A stretch of 64,000 bases of DNA, taken from Flavobacteriaceae bacterium (GTDB lineage: Bacteria > Bacteroidota > Bacteroidia > Flavobacteriales > Flavobacteriaceae). This document shows positions 1 to 6,969 of this stretch, piece by piece. The notes under the pieces were generated by a model. It saw nothing but the letters and a program-made list of their open reading frames with translations. It was not told the DNA's origin and ran no database searches. The stretch spans positions 1 to 64,000 of the forward strand of contig JAKISG010000008.1 of assembly GCA_021648755.1 (NCBI GenBank), written 5' to 3'. Position numbers and translations under genes: made by a program. Each line of letters begins with the position of its first letter. The first letter of the stretch is position 1.

Positions 1-6
1 TCATAT

Positions 7-47
7 ATTGCAAGGTTTATGCTACAATATACAAAAAACCTTGCAAT
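7..47. repeat. 12-bp perfect inverted repeat
   Basis: Positions 7-18 and 36-47 are perfect reverse complements (attgcaaggttt / aaaccttgcaat) around a 17-nt spacer. It lies just downstream of the minus-strand effector cassette. Neither side has a T-run, so an intrinsic terminator is not well supported. Its role is unknown. Confidence 0.5.
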
Positions 48-101
48 TTAAAACAATAAAATAATGTTTTATTTCAACTTATATAACTGATTAATAAAAT
101 A

Positions 102-299
102 TTACACTGAAATTAAGGAGCGACTAACTACAGCAACTCCATCACCAATCATTCCTACTACTTTAGTATCAGTAACATCAGCTAGTTTTTGAGCAAAAGA
201 ATTTAATTTTCCTGTCCCAGAATTACAAGCTGAACTATCCATTATATAAGATTTAAAAATTACTGAATGACTATCTCCGTATTTCCTACTGTGTGTCAT
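102..299 (-). CDS. Orphan toxin-tail fragment (65 aa)
   Basis: Small ORF that begins 12 bp after the stop of the upstream lipoprotein gene, in the same direction. The centre reads SACNSGTGKLNSFAQKLAD followed by a Val/Gly-rich strand. This resembles a conserved block (Ser-Cys/Ala-Cys, Thr-Gly, Ser-Phe-Ala-Gln, Leu-Ala) that I associate with the C-terminal ends of polymorphic toxins and large secreted proteins; that association is from memory. An in-frame stop at 306-308 rules out a longer N-terminus. I infer a displaced effector C-terminus left next to an immunity gene, as is common in polymorphic toxin loci. It could also be a short expressed peptide. The function is unknown. Confidence 0.5.
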   Translation of the reverse strand: MTHSRKYGDSHSVIFKSYIMDSSACNSGTGKLNSFAQKLADVTDTKVVGMIGDGVAVVSRSLISV

Positions 300-310
300 T
301 GCTGTTTAAA

Positions 311-1027
311 TTATTTAAAAAAAATAGATTGTAATGAATCTATTTTCTTTTCACTAAATGGTAAATTTTTAAGTTGTTCTAAATTATATTTTTTATTAAA
401 AAGGTATAGATGTTTTTTATCAGATACTAAGCTAATATACTCTCCATCTTTAGTATTTATAGTAGTTTTTTTTAAAGAAATTGCATCTACATCTTGTACT
501 TTAATTCCTTTCCAATACACATTTTTTGAATCTTTTATATAAAGAGAATCAACTATGTTTACTTTTTCTACATCTATATTTATTTCAAAAAACTGAGGGA
601 ATGTAACTGGAGAGTCCTGAAATACGTAGACTTTATTATTATCAGCATAAAAAATATCTGTTTGACTAAATCGTTTAAATGACTTTATATCTATAATGTC
701 TTTTATATTTACTATAGAATCATTCAAAATCCCCATAACATCAATATATCCATAAGGCAATTTTTCACATTTACTTAACTTACCTCCTAAAGGGCTTTTT
801 TGCATAACTTTCTTTCTTCTCAAATATATATTTGAGACAGAATCTTTATATAATAATCCTGAAACAATTTCTGAGTACAAAGATGAGTCATTCTTACATC
901 GAATAGTATCAATTTTTTTATTTGGCTTATTGCCTAAAGCAATTTGTGTATGAACATTCTTTTTACAACCTATAAAAAATATAAGTATTAAAAAAATATA
1001 GATTACTGATTTTTTTTTATTTTCCAT
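311..1027 (-). CDS. DKNYY-like lipoprotein, probable immunity protein
   Basis: 238 aa with a lipoprotein signal: basic start, hydrophobic stretch, lipobox FFIGC with Cys21. The body holds spaced motifs of the type 'ADNNKVYVF', 'DSKNVYWKG' and 'DKKHLYLFN', which resemble the short repeats of the DKNYY family. Its start overlaps the end of the upstream effector gene by 25 bp, so the two are probably translationally coupled. Position directly after a toxin-like gene plus lipidation suggests a periplasmic immunity protein against the 1003-2028 product. That pairing is inferred from order only. Confidence 0.65.
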   Translation of the reverse strand: MENKKKSVIYIFLILIFFIGCKKNVHTQIALGNKPNKKIDTIRCKNDSSLYSEIVSGLLYKDSVSNIYLRRKKVMQKSPLGGKLSKCEKLPYGYIDVMGILNDSIVNIKDIIDIKSFKRFSQTDIFYADNNKVYVFQDSPVTFPQFFEINIDVEKVNIVDSLYIKDSKNVYWKGIKVQDVDAISLKKTTINTKDGEYISLVSDKKHLYLFNKKYNLEQLKNLPFSEKKIDSLQSIFFK

Positions 1028-2028
1028 AAAAGTATGTTTTTAGCATATTTTGGCTTATTGCCCCAAAAAGTTTTTGATAAAGTTAAAAAAGTATCATCTA
1101 TTTTATTAAAATCAAGATTTCTAGAGTTACCTTGGTCAACATAACCTTGATCTAAAATGCTAAATGTAGGATTATTTAAATTTGAAAAATTAATTAAAAG
1201 TAACATAACATGATATTCTCCATGCATAGAAAAATAATAAACATGATACCCTTTTCTATTATTAATATCTTTTTTAATAATATTTTTTAGACTAGTAATT
1301 AGTACAGAAGGAGCCTTAAATGAATTGTAATTATCTGTTCTAACTTCTTTAAAATTTTCTATATAACCAAGTGATTTAATCATTTTGGCTCTAGACCTTG
1401 AGCTTTCTAATCTTATTCCATTCCCTCCTTGAGCAATTAAATTAGGTTCTGTATAAAAATTGGTAGTATCATTTAATAATGCCCCTAGAGTTCTATCAGC
1501 ACTATTAATACAATATCCATTTCCAACAACATTCCCCGTTTTATTAAATATTTGTGCTTTCTTGTTTTCTAATAAAAATTTTTTAATTTCTGATTTTCTA
1601 AAAACATCAGCATCAACTACATTAAAGCTAATCTTCAATCTCCCACAGTGTATATTTTTATATTTGTCTTTATTATAAAAATAGTTTTTATCATCATTGG
1701 CATAAAAGTCTAGGTAGAATTCTTTGCTTTCTTTGGCGGTCATTTCTATTTCTACTTCTATTTCTGAATTGTATTTTGTAAAAATTTTTGTATTGCTAAT
1801 AATTTTAATTGCTGTATCTTCTATAGAGAGTTTAGGCTCTAAAAAACCATTATTATCTTGAAACCAACTAAGCCAACTGCCTTTGCCTTGTTTTACAGTA
1901 AAAGGTAGTTTTATTTTATTTTTTTGGGTAGTAAGTTGTAATATTTTAAATGTTTTTTTGTCTTTATCTAAATATTTAGATAATGCTGCATCTTCTTTGC
2001 TTTGTATTAGTTCTTCTCCTTCTATCAC
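1003..2028 (-). CDS. Probable T6SS effector, candidate Cys-His-Asp toxin domain; 5' frameshift
   Basis: 341 aa from a GTG start. The coding frame stays open upstream to a TAG at 2113-2115 without any ATG, while an ATG at 2134 starts a second frame that reads MPTITEVGN and then stops. Removing one base from the three-G run at 2106-2108 joins the frames into one protein of about 376 aa. The first ~150 residues look like a conserved N-terminal domain and the remainder like a variable toxin. In the toxin part, GYC (Cys173), EYHV (His273) and ILDQG (Asp293) occur in the order found in papain/NlpC-like and transglutaminase-like hydrolases. A lipoprotein gene overlaps its 3' end, as expected for a periplasm-acting toxin and its immunity protein. 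The enzyme class is a guess, and the gene may be a pseudogene. Confidence 0.6.
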   Translation of the reverse strand: MIEGEELIQSKEDAALSKYLDKDKKTFKILQLTTQKNKIKLPFTVKQGKGSWLSWFQDNNGFLEPKLSIEDTAIKIISNTKIFTKYNSEIEVEIEMTAKESKEFYLDFYANDDKNYFYNKDKYKNIHCGRLKISFNVVDADVFRKSEIKKFLLENKKAQIFNKTGNVVGNGYCINSADRTLGALLNDTTNFYTEPNLIAQGGNGIRLESSRSRAKMIKSLGYIENFKEVRTDNYNSFKAPSVLITSLKNIIKKDINNRKGYHVYYFSMHGEYHVMLLLINFSNLNNPTFSILDQGYVDQGNSRNLDFNKIDDTFLTLSKTFWGNKPKYAKNILLWKIKKNQ

Positions 2029-2162
2029 ATACCTTTCTGGTTTCTTAAATCGTACTATTGGTAAAAATTCATCTAATTCTAGAGCTGGTGAGGTAACTAT
2101 TACTCGGGTTTCCTACTTCGGTTATTGTTGGCATAATTACTTTTTTTTATGAGAGTTCATCT

Positions 2163-2690
2163 TTATTTGTGTTTTATTATGTCTAATTCTATATCAATTA
2201 AGGTATCACCAGTTACTTTATAATATTTAGTTTTACTTTTTAGATGCATATTTATTTTATTGGTAGTGAATTTAAGACTATCTGGGATTTTTTGCTTAAG
2301 TTCTTTCTTATTAAAAATATTTTTGCTGTAATTGTTTGAGTCAAAAATAATTATAGGATTTTTATCTATAAAAAAATAGCCAATAGGAGTGATTTTAGAA
2401 AATATTTGAGCGCTATCTATATTAGTCATAAAATTAATTAGATTGAAAGAAGCAAGGTGTGGTAATAATTTTATTGCTAAAATTGTGTCCATATTTTTTT
2501 GTTCAAAAAAAAGGTGATAAGAAGGGTATGAAATTTTATCATCAAATATCTCTAATTGATCTTTAATTGGAGTTTCTTTTATATAACTAATTAATACAGA
2601 TTTAAATTTGCTATTTAATATTATTTTATCTTTTTTATTTAAACAAGTAGAAAAAATAAAAATAATTATTATAAAAGATATTTTTTTCAT
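2163..2690 (-). CDS. Small lipoprotein, probable immunity to TssD-JAB effector
   Basis: 175 aa with a short lipoprotein signal (MKKISFIIIIFIFSTC, Cys16). The rest is Lys/Ile-rich with no motif I recognise. It starts three bases after the stop of the TssD-fusion gene and ends 28 bp before the restored ATG of the second effector, so it sits in an effector-immunity-effector-immunity operon. Lipidation would place it in the periplasm or outer membrane. I infer immunity to the JAB-like toxin from adjacency; no family match supports it. Confidence 0.6.
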   Translation of the reverse strand: MKKISFIIIIFIFSTCLNKKDKIILNSKFKSVLISYIKETPIKDQLEIFDDKISYPSYHLFFEQKNMDTILAIKLLPHLASFNLINFMTNIDSAQIFSKITPIGYFFIDKNPIIIFDSNNYSKNIFNKKELKQKIPDSLKFTTNKINMHLKSKTKYYKVTGDTLIDIELDIIKHK

Positions 2691-2693
2691 ATT

Positions 2694-3809
2694 CTAAAAT
2701 GTAAAATTTATAATGCTATGAATGTGTGGTTTAGCAGTTCTTTTACCTGCAACTTTTTTTCCTAATCTTATTTTTGTGGCTGTTTCAGTATCAGGAAAAT
2801 ATATTAAATAAGGTAAATTTTTACCATTTCTTTCTAAGTAACCAGTACCTACATCTAAATCTCCAAAAAGACTATCTAATCTATCATTAAGAGTTAATTC
2901 ATTAGGATGAGAATGCACCATTCCTAACCATTTACTATTACTTCTATACCCTCTTAAACTTGGAGAAAGGTTGTTTAAAAAAAATGTTCCTATTTGATAA
3001 TCAGGAGAATTAGGCATTATTTCATATTTATTAACAGACCATTCTACGTCTGAATTATCTGCCGCAAATTTAAAAAACTTAAACACAAGGCTTTTGTTTA
3101 CAACTGTTGCAGTAGTTTCATTATGAGTTTGTTCAATATCATCTTGATTTAAATATGTATAACTAATCTTATTTTTTACCAAATCAGATATAAGCGTACT
3201 ATCATTCTTTCCCTTTTTTTTAATTTGTATAAACTTACTTTTATCAATAGCGTCATTAGCATCAGTTGCATAAAGCCTATCATATTTTGCACCATTAATT
3301 TTATCAATTCTAGTTATATAACCTTTTTTATCTAATTTGTAATCTGTTTCTTCTTTTTCTGTGATTTCTTTTGCTTCTTCTTGATTATTTCTTACTATTG
3401 GTGTTGCTTTATTTGGGTATGTCGTTCGCCAATAAGCCTCATATTCTACGGTGCCTTCTTTTAGACCGCCACAGGTAATAAAGAGCGTTTCGGTCATTGG
3501 GGCGCTGCTTTTGTTTGTGAAGTTAACGTCCCATTTTACTAAATGCGCATCTATGAAGTAAACAATACGTGTTTTGCCTCCTAGGGTAATTGGGCTTAGG
3601 TGTAGTTCTAGTTGTTTTTTTTGGTTTGCTGCGGCTGCCCATTCTTCTAGACTTAAGTCTTGCTGGGTCTCTAGAACTATGCGTATTCCTTGAAATACGG
3701 GCTTGCCTGAAGGACGATTATTAGCGTCTGTTGGTTGGTAAAAGTCGTAGTAATAGTATAAAACGTTTAGTTTTTTATCGTCTATATGTAATGTTGCTTT
3801 TATACTCAT
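2694..3809 (-). CDS. TssD (Hcp)-family T6SS protein fused to a JAB/MPN-like toxin
   Basis: 371 aa. Residues 1-130 match the Bacteroidota TssD/Hcp tube protein pattern: start MSIKATLHIDDKKLNVL, 'DANNRPSGKP', 'DLSLEEWAAAA', 'DAHLVKWDVNF', 'PMTETLFITCGG'. Residues ~158-185 (DKKGYITRIDKI then YDRLYATD) look like a pre-toxin linker. Residues ~240-371 resemble a JAB/MPN metallohydrolase: EWSV (Glu257), MVHSHP (His299, His301), then Asp309 and Asp312 where canonical JAMM has Ser and Asp. The protein would be a specialised Hcp-type effector loaded into, or built into, the T6SS tube. GC content drops sharply at the domain junction near 3400. No other T6SS structural genes lie in the window. The TssD call is firm; the JAB call is probable. 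Confidence 0.8.
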   Translation of the reverse strand: MSIKATLHIDDKKLNVLYYYYDFYQPTDANNRPSGKPVFQGIRIVLETQQDLSLEEWAAAANQKKQLELHLSPITLGGKTRIVYFIDAHLVKWDVNFTNKSSAPMTETLFITCGGLKEGTVEYEAYWRTTYPNKATPIVRNNQEEAKEITEKEETDYKLDKKGYITRIDKINGAKYDRLYATDANDAIDKSKFIQIKKKGKNDSTLISDLVKNKISYTYLNQDDIEQTHNETTATVVNKSLVFKFFKFAADNSDVEWSVNKYEIMPNSPDYQIGTFFLNNLSPSLRGYRSNSKWLGMVHSHPNELTLNDRLDSLFGDLDVGTGYLERNGKNLPYLIYFPDTETATKIRLGKKVAGKRTAKPHIHSIINFTF

Positions 3810-3861
3810 CTTTGATTGGTTTTTAGTTTTTGTAAATTATAGTATATTTTTGGCTAACGTA

Positions 3862-3869
3862 CAAATATA
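3862..3869 (-). promoter_or_regulatory. -7 box TATATTTG for the effector operon
   Basis: Perfect match to the Bacteroidota TAnnTTTG element on the minus strand, 53 bp upstream of the TssD-fusion ATG. No good -33 TTTG is visible at the expected distance. It probably drives the whole 3809-102 cassette. Confidence 0.5.
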
Positions 3870-4141
3870 CGATTTAATAGTAGTTTGAAAAAAATATTTT
3901 TATCTTTTTTTTAATTTCACCTTATTGTAAGTTGCAAATCTACGGTATTATTAAATCTATGATATTACTAAAACTTAAAAAGGGCATTTATTTAGTGGCA
4001 ATAATTTCAATTATCTTGTCAGTTTTTAAAGATCTCAACTATAATTTTCAGTTGATAGCTAACATTATGTTCTGATGATATTTTTTTATCTGACACACAG
4101 TAAAATAAAATAATATAATATAGCATAATAGTTACAAAATA
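3870..4141. other. Intergenic stretch between effector operon and tRNA-Cys
   Basis: Very AT-rich. It holds a 6-bp hairpin (4035-4040 with 4050-4055) and a 38-codon hydrophobic ORF at 3959-4075 that I do not count as a gene. No transposase, att-like repeat or second RNA is visible. Confidence 0.5.
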
Positions 4142-4172
4142 TTTGTTTAAATTTTAAATTTACTTACATTTG
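4142..4172 (+). promoter_or_regulatory. Bacteroidota promoter for tRNA-Cys
   Basis: TTTG at 4142-4145 and TACATTTG at 4165-4172 are separated by exactly 19 bp, the consensus arrangement for the flavobacterial primary sigma factor. The tRNA starts 17 bp downstream. Confidence 0.8.
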
Positions 4173-4188
4173 CAAACTCAAATCAAAA

Positions 4189-4259
4189 GGTGTCGTGGCC
4201 GAGTGGTTAGGCAGCGGTCTGCAACACCGTTTACAGCGGTTCAAATCCGCTCGACACCT
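4189..4259 (+). tRNA. tRNA-Cys (anticodon GCA)
   Basis: The acceptor stem GGTGTCG (4189-4195) pairs with CGACACC (4252-4258). The anticodon stem GCGGT/ACCGT encloses the loop CTGCAAC with anticodon GCA. The T-arm GCGGTTCAAATCCGC is canonical. The base after the acceptor stem is T, the usual Cys discriminator. CCA is not encoded. It decodes UGC/UGU, has its own promoter and is followed directly by an intrinsic terminator, so it is a monocistronic unit. Confidence 0.97.
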
Positions 4260-4265
4260 CTTTAG

Positions 4266-4298
4266 ACCTTGTAAATTTATCATTTACAAGGTTTTTTT
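4266..4298 (+). terminator. Intrinsic terminator of tRNA-Cys
   Basis: An 11-bp stem, accttgtaaat / atttacaaggt, with a 5-nt loop is followed by a run of seven T. It begins seven bases after the tRNA. Confidence 0.9.
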
Positions 4299-4372
4299 AT
4301 AAAATATTTTAAGACCAAATTAACATAAGGTTAAGAAACTTTTTAGGATATTTGCGATTATTATTTTTAAAG

Positions 4373-5233
4373 ATGACTATTTACCCTATTGAAACAGGAA
4401 ATTTTAAATTAGATGGTGGCGCTATGTTTGGGGTTGTGCCCAAGTCATTATGGCAAAAAACAAATCCTGCGGACAGTAATAATTTAATAACTATGAGTAT
4501 GCGTTGCATGCTAATTGAAGATCGTAATAAACTTATCTTAATTGATACTGGTTTAGGTAATAAACAGTCAGACAAGTTTTTTGGACATTATCATTTATTC
4601 GGAGATTTTACTTTAGATAAATCACTAGCAAAGTGCGGATTTCATAGAGATGACATTACTGATGTTTTCTTAACCCATCTTCACTTTGATCATTGTGGCG
4701 GAAGTATTCAGTTTAATAAAGATAAAACGAATTATGAGCCTGCGTTTAAAAACGCAAAATTTTGGACAAATAAAAATCATTGGCAATGGGCAATTAAACC
4801 AAATGCAAGAGAAAAAGCTTCTTTTTTAGAGGAAAATATAAACCCGATACAAAATAGTGGTCAATTAAATTATATTTCTTTAAATAACACTAACTATATC
4901 AAAAATTCTGAATTAGGGTTTGCTATTTTTTTAGCGGATGGGCATACCGAAAAACAAATGATTCCGCATATAAAATACAAAGGGAAAACAATTGTTTTTA
5001 TGGCAGATTTATTGCCAACAGTAGGGCATATACCATTGCCTTATGTTATGGGGTACGACACAAGACCCTTATTAACATTAAACGAAAAAAAATTTTTTTT
5101 AGACAAAGCTGCTAATGAAGAATATTTACTATTTTTAGAACACGATGCATATAATGAATTATGTACTGTAAAGCATACTGAAAAAGGAGTACGATTAAAC
5201 GAAACTTATAAATTTAACGAAATATTTAATTAA
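4373..5233 (+). CDS. MBL-fold metallo-hydrolase
   Basis: 286 aa from the ATG at 4373; a TTG at 4352 would add seven residues, but MTIYPIETGNF is the natural family start. The metal-binding motif THLHFDH lies at residues 101-107 (H102, H104, D106, H107). Further metal-ligand candidates are in ADGHTEK, in MAD, and near LEHDA at the C-terminus. It belongs to the cytoplasmic metallo-beta-lactamase superfamily, whose members hydrolyse lactones, thioesters or phosphoesters; the substrate cannot be read from sequence. No signal peptide. The next gene starts ten bases downstream, so the pair may be co-transcribed. Confidence 0.9.
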   Translation: MTIYPIETGNFKLDGGAMFGVVPKSLWQKTNPADSNNLITMSMRCMLIEDRNKLILIDTGLGNKQSDKFFGHYHLFGDFTLDKSLAKCGFHRDDITDVFLTHLHFDHCGGSIQFNKDKTNYEPAFKNAKFWTNKNHWQWAIKPNAREKASFLEENINPIQNSGQLNYISLNNTNYIKNSELGFAIFLADGHTEKQMIPHIKYKGKTIVFMADLLPTVGHIPLPYVMGYDTRPLLTLNEKKFFLDKAANEEYLLFLEHDAYNELCTVKHTEKGVRLNETYKFNEIFN

Positions 5234-5243
5234 TACAATAAAA

Positions 5244-6881
5244 ATGAAATTTACAAAATTAGCCTTAGGCTTAGGAATTGCAATTACTATGGTAAGTTGT
5301 GGAGCAACAAAAACAAGTAAAACCACAAATACTGTTGCTTATAAAATGATATCAATAACAGATACAATTGTTGCCAAAAAAGGCGAAATGTCTAAAGAGG
5401 AAATTCAAAAATGGCCTCATATGGATATTTTAACCGATTCTGTACCAGGAATGAGTACAGCAAAAGCATATGATTTTATTAAAGATAAAAAAGGCCAAAC
5501 TGTGATTGTTGGTATTATTGATTCTGGTGTAGATGTTAAGCATGAAGATTTAAAAGATGTTGTTTGGGTTAACCCAAAAGAAATTGCAGGTAATGGTAAA
5601 GATGATGATGGTAATGGTTATGTAGATGATATACATGGTTGGAACTTTTTAGGTGATATTGACAAAGAAGATTTAGAATATATACGTATTATTAAAAATC
5701 CATCAATAACCTCAAAAGAAGAATATGAAAGAGCAAAAGCATTTTTAGAAGGTAAAATTAAAAAGGCAACAGATGAAAAAATACGTTATGACGGAATGCT
5801 ACAAGCAGTTACTACTGCTCACGAGGCATTTGTCAAGCATTTTGATAAAGACAGTTATACTAAAGAAGATGTTACTGCAATTAAAACAGAAGAGACTACA
5901 CTTTTACAAAATATTGCTATTGCAACCCAAATGTATAGTTTTGGCTTACCCTCTTTAAAAGACGGTATAAAAGAATTAACAAAATTAGTTACTGGAGCAA
6001 CTGAATTATTAAATGGTGACAATCTAAAGCATAATTACCGCAAAGTTTTAAATGATAACGAAGAAGATTTTTCTACAAAATATTATGGAGATAATAATGT
6101 AATAGGTAAGACAGATAAAGAATTGCATGGTACACATGTAGCAGGTATTGTTGCTGCAACTAGAAATAATGGTATTGGTATAAATGGAATTGCAACAAAC
6201 GTTCAAATTATGACGGTAAGAGCAGTACCAGATGGTGATGAGTATGATAAAGATGTTGCTTTAGCAATACGTTATGCCGTAGATAATGGTGCTAAAGTAG
6301 TAAATATGAGTTTTGGAAAAGCCTATTCTCCACATTCAGATTGGGTTTATGATGCTATAAAATATGCTGCAAAGCACGATGTATTATTAGTAAAGGCAGC
6401 AGGTAATAACGGTGAGGATATTGATTTGCCAAGTTATTTACATTACCCAACAGATTCTCCAGAAATTGGGTCTAAAGAAATTACAGACAATGTTTTAACC
6501 GTTGGAGCAATTACACGTCATTATGATAAAGGTTTGGTTGCAAGTTTTTCAAATTACGGTAAAACAAGAGTAGATGTTTTTGCTCCAGGGCTAGAGATTT
6601 ATTCTACCGTACCAAGTAATAAGTATTTGTCTATTCAAGGTACTTCTATGGCTTCACCAGCAGTTGCAGGTGTTGCTGCATTAGTTCGTTCTTATTACCC
6701 TAATTTAACGGCAAGTCAAGTAAAACATATTATTATGGAATCAGGCATATCTTATAATGCAGAAGTAGTTGTACCACATACAACAGACGAGATGAAACCA
6801 TTTTCTGAAATGTCTGTAAACGGAAAAATCTTAAATGCCTATAACGCTTTAGTGATGGCAGAAAAAATGAGTAAAAAATGA
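5244..6881 (+). CDS. Subtilisin-family (S8) serine protease, lipoprotein
   Basis: 545 aa with lipoprotein signal MVSC (Cys19), so probably anchored in the outer membrane or periplasm. The catalytic triad is complete: Asp93 in GIIDSGVDVKH, His295 in LHGTHVAGI, Ser468 in GTSMASPAVAG. About 200 residues separate Asp and His, much more than in classical subtilisin. This insert is Lys/Glu-rich (residues ~140-285) and probably a lineage-specific lid or scaffold. No T9SS tail. It lies ten bases after the MBL-fold hydrolase gene and ends before a bidirectional terminator. The substrate is unknown; envelope protein processing or turnover is the reasonable guess. Confidence 0.95.
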   Translation: MKFTKLALGLGIAITMVSCGATKTSKTTNTVAYKMISITDTIVAKKGEMSKEEIQKWPHMDILTDSVPGMSTAKAYDFIKDKKGQTVIVGIIDSGVDVKHEDLKDVVWVNPKEIAGNGKDDDGNGYVDDIHGWNFLGDIDKEDLEYIRIIKNPSITSKEEYERAKAFLEGKIKKATDEKIRYDGMLQAVTTAHEAFVKHFDKDSYTKEDVTAIKTEETTLLQNIAIATQMYSFGLPSLKDGIKELTKLVTGATELLNGDNLKHNYRKVLNDNEEDFSTKYYGDNNVIGKTDKELHGTHVAGIVAATRNNGIGINGIATNVQIMTVRAVPDGDEYDKDVALAIRYAVDNGAKVVNMSFGKAYSPHSDWVYDAIKYAAKHDVLLVKAAGNNGEDIDLPSYLHYPTDSPEIGSKEITDNVLTVGAITRHYDKGLVASFSNYGKTRVDVFAPGLEIYSTVPSNKYLSIQGTSMASPAVAGVAALVRSYYPNLTASQVKHIIMESGISYNAEVVVPHTTDEMKPFSEMSVNGKILNAYNALVMAEKMSKK

Positions 6882-6917
6882 GTAAAAAATAATTTTAAAT
6901 AACTTTAAAGTTTAATT

Positions 6918-6951
6918 AAAAAAAACCGTTGCATTTGTAACGGTTTTTTTA
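6918..6951. terminator. Bidirectional intrinsic terminator
   Basis: The stem aaaaaccgtt / aacggttttt with an A-run before and a T-run after can end transcription from both sides. It lies between the convergent subtilisin and oxoamine synthase genes. Confidence 0.85.
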
Positions 6952-6969
6952 ATTTTAGTACCTCATACT

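Noticed and set aside
7..47. Inverted repeat as an intrinsic terminator of the effector operon
   Set aside because: The stem is good, but there is no T-run on either strand and the loop is 17 nt.
2028..2134. Programmed ribosomal frameshift in the second effector
   Set aside because: No slippery heptamer, and the supposed upstream frame is only ~20 codons; a one-base indel in GGG is simpler.
3959..4075. 38-codon ORF encoding a hydrophobic peptide upstream of tRNA-Cys
   Set aside because: No promoter box at a sensible distance and no conserved feature; an ORF of this size is expected by chance in AT-rich DNA, and hydrophobic codons follow from T-richness.
4189..4300. tRNA-Cys as an integration site for a genomic island
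   Set aside because: No repeat of the tRNA 3' end was seen elsewhere in the window, no integrase is present, and the accessory genes lie on the 5' side of the tRNA.
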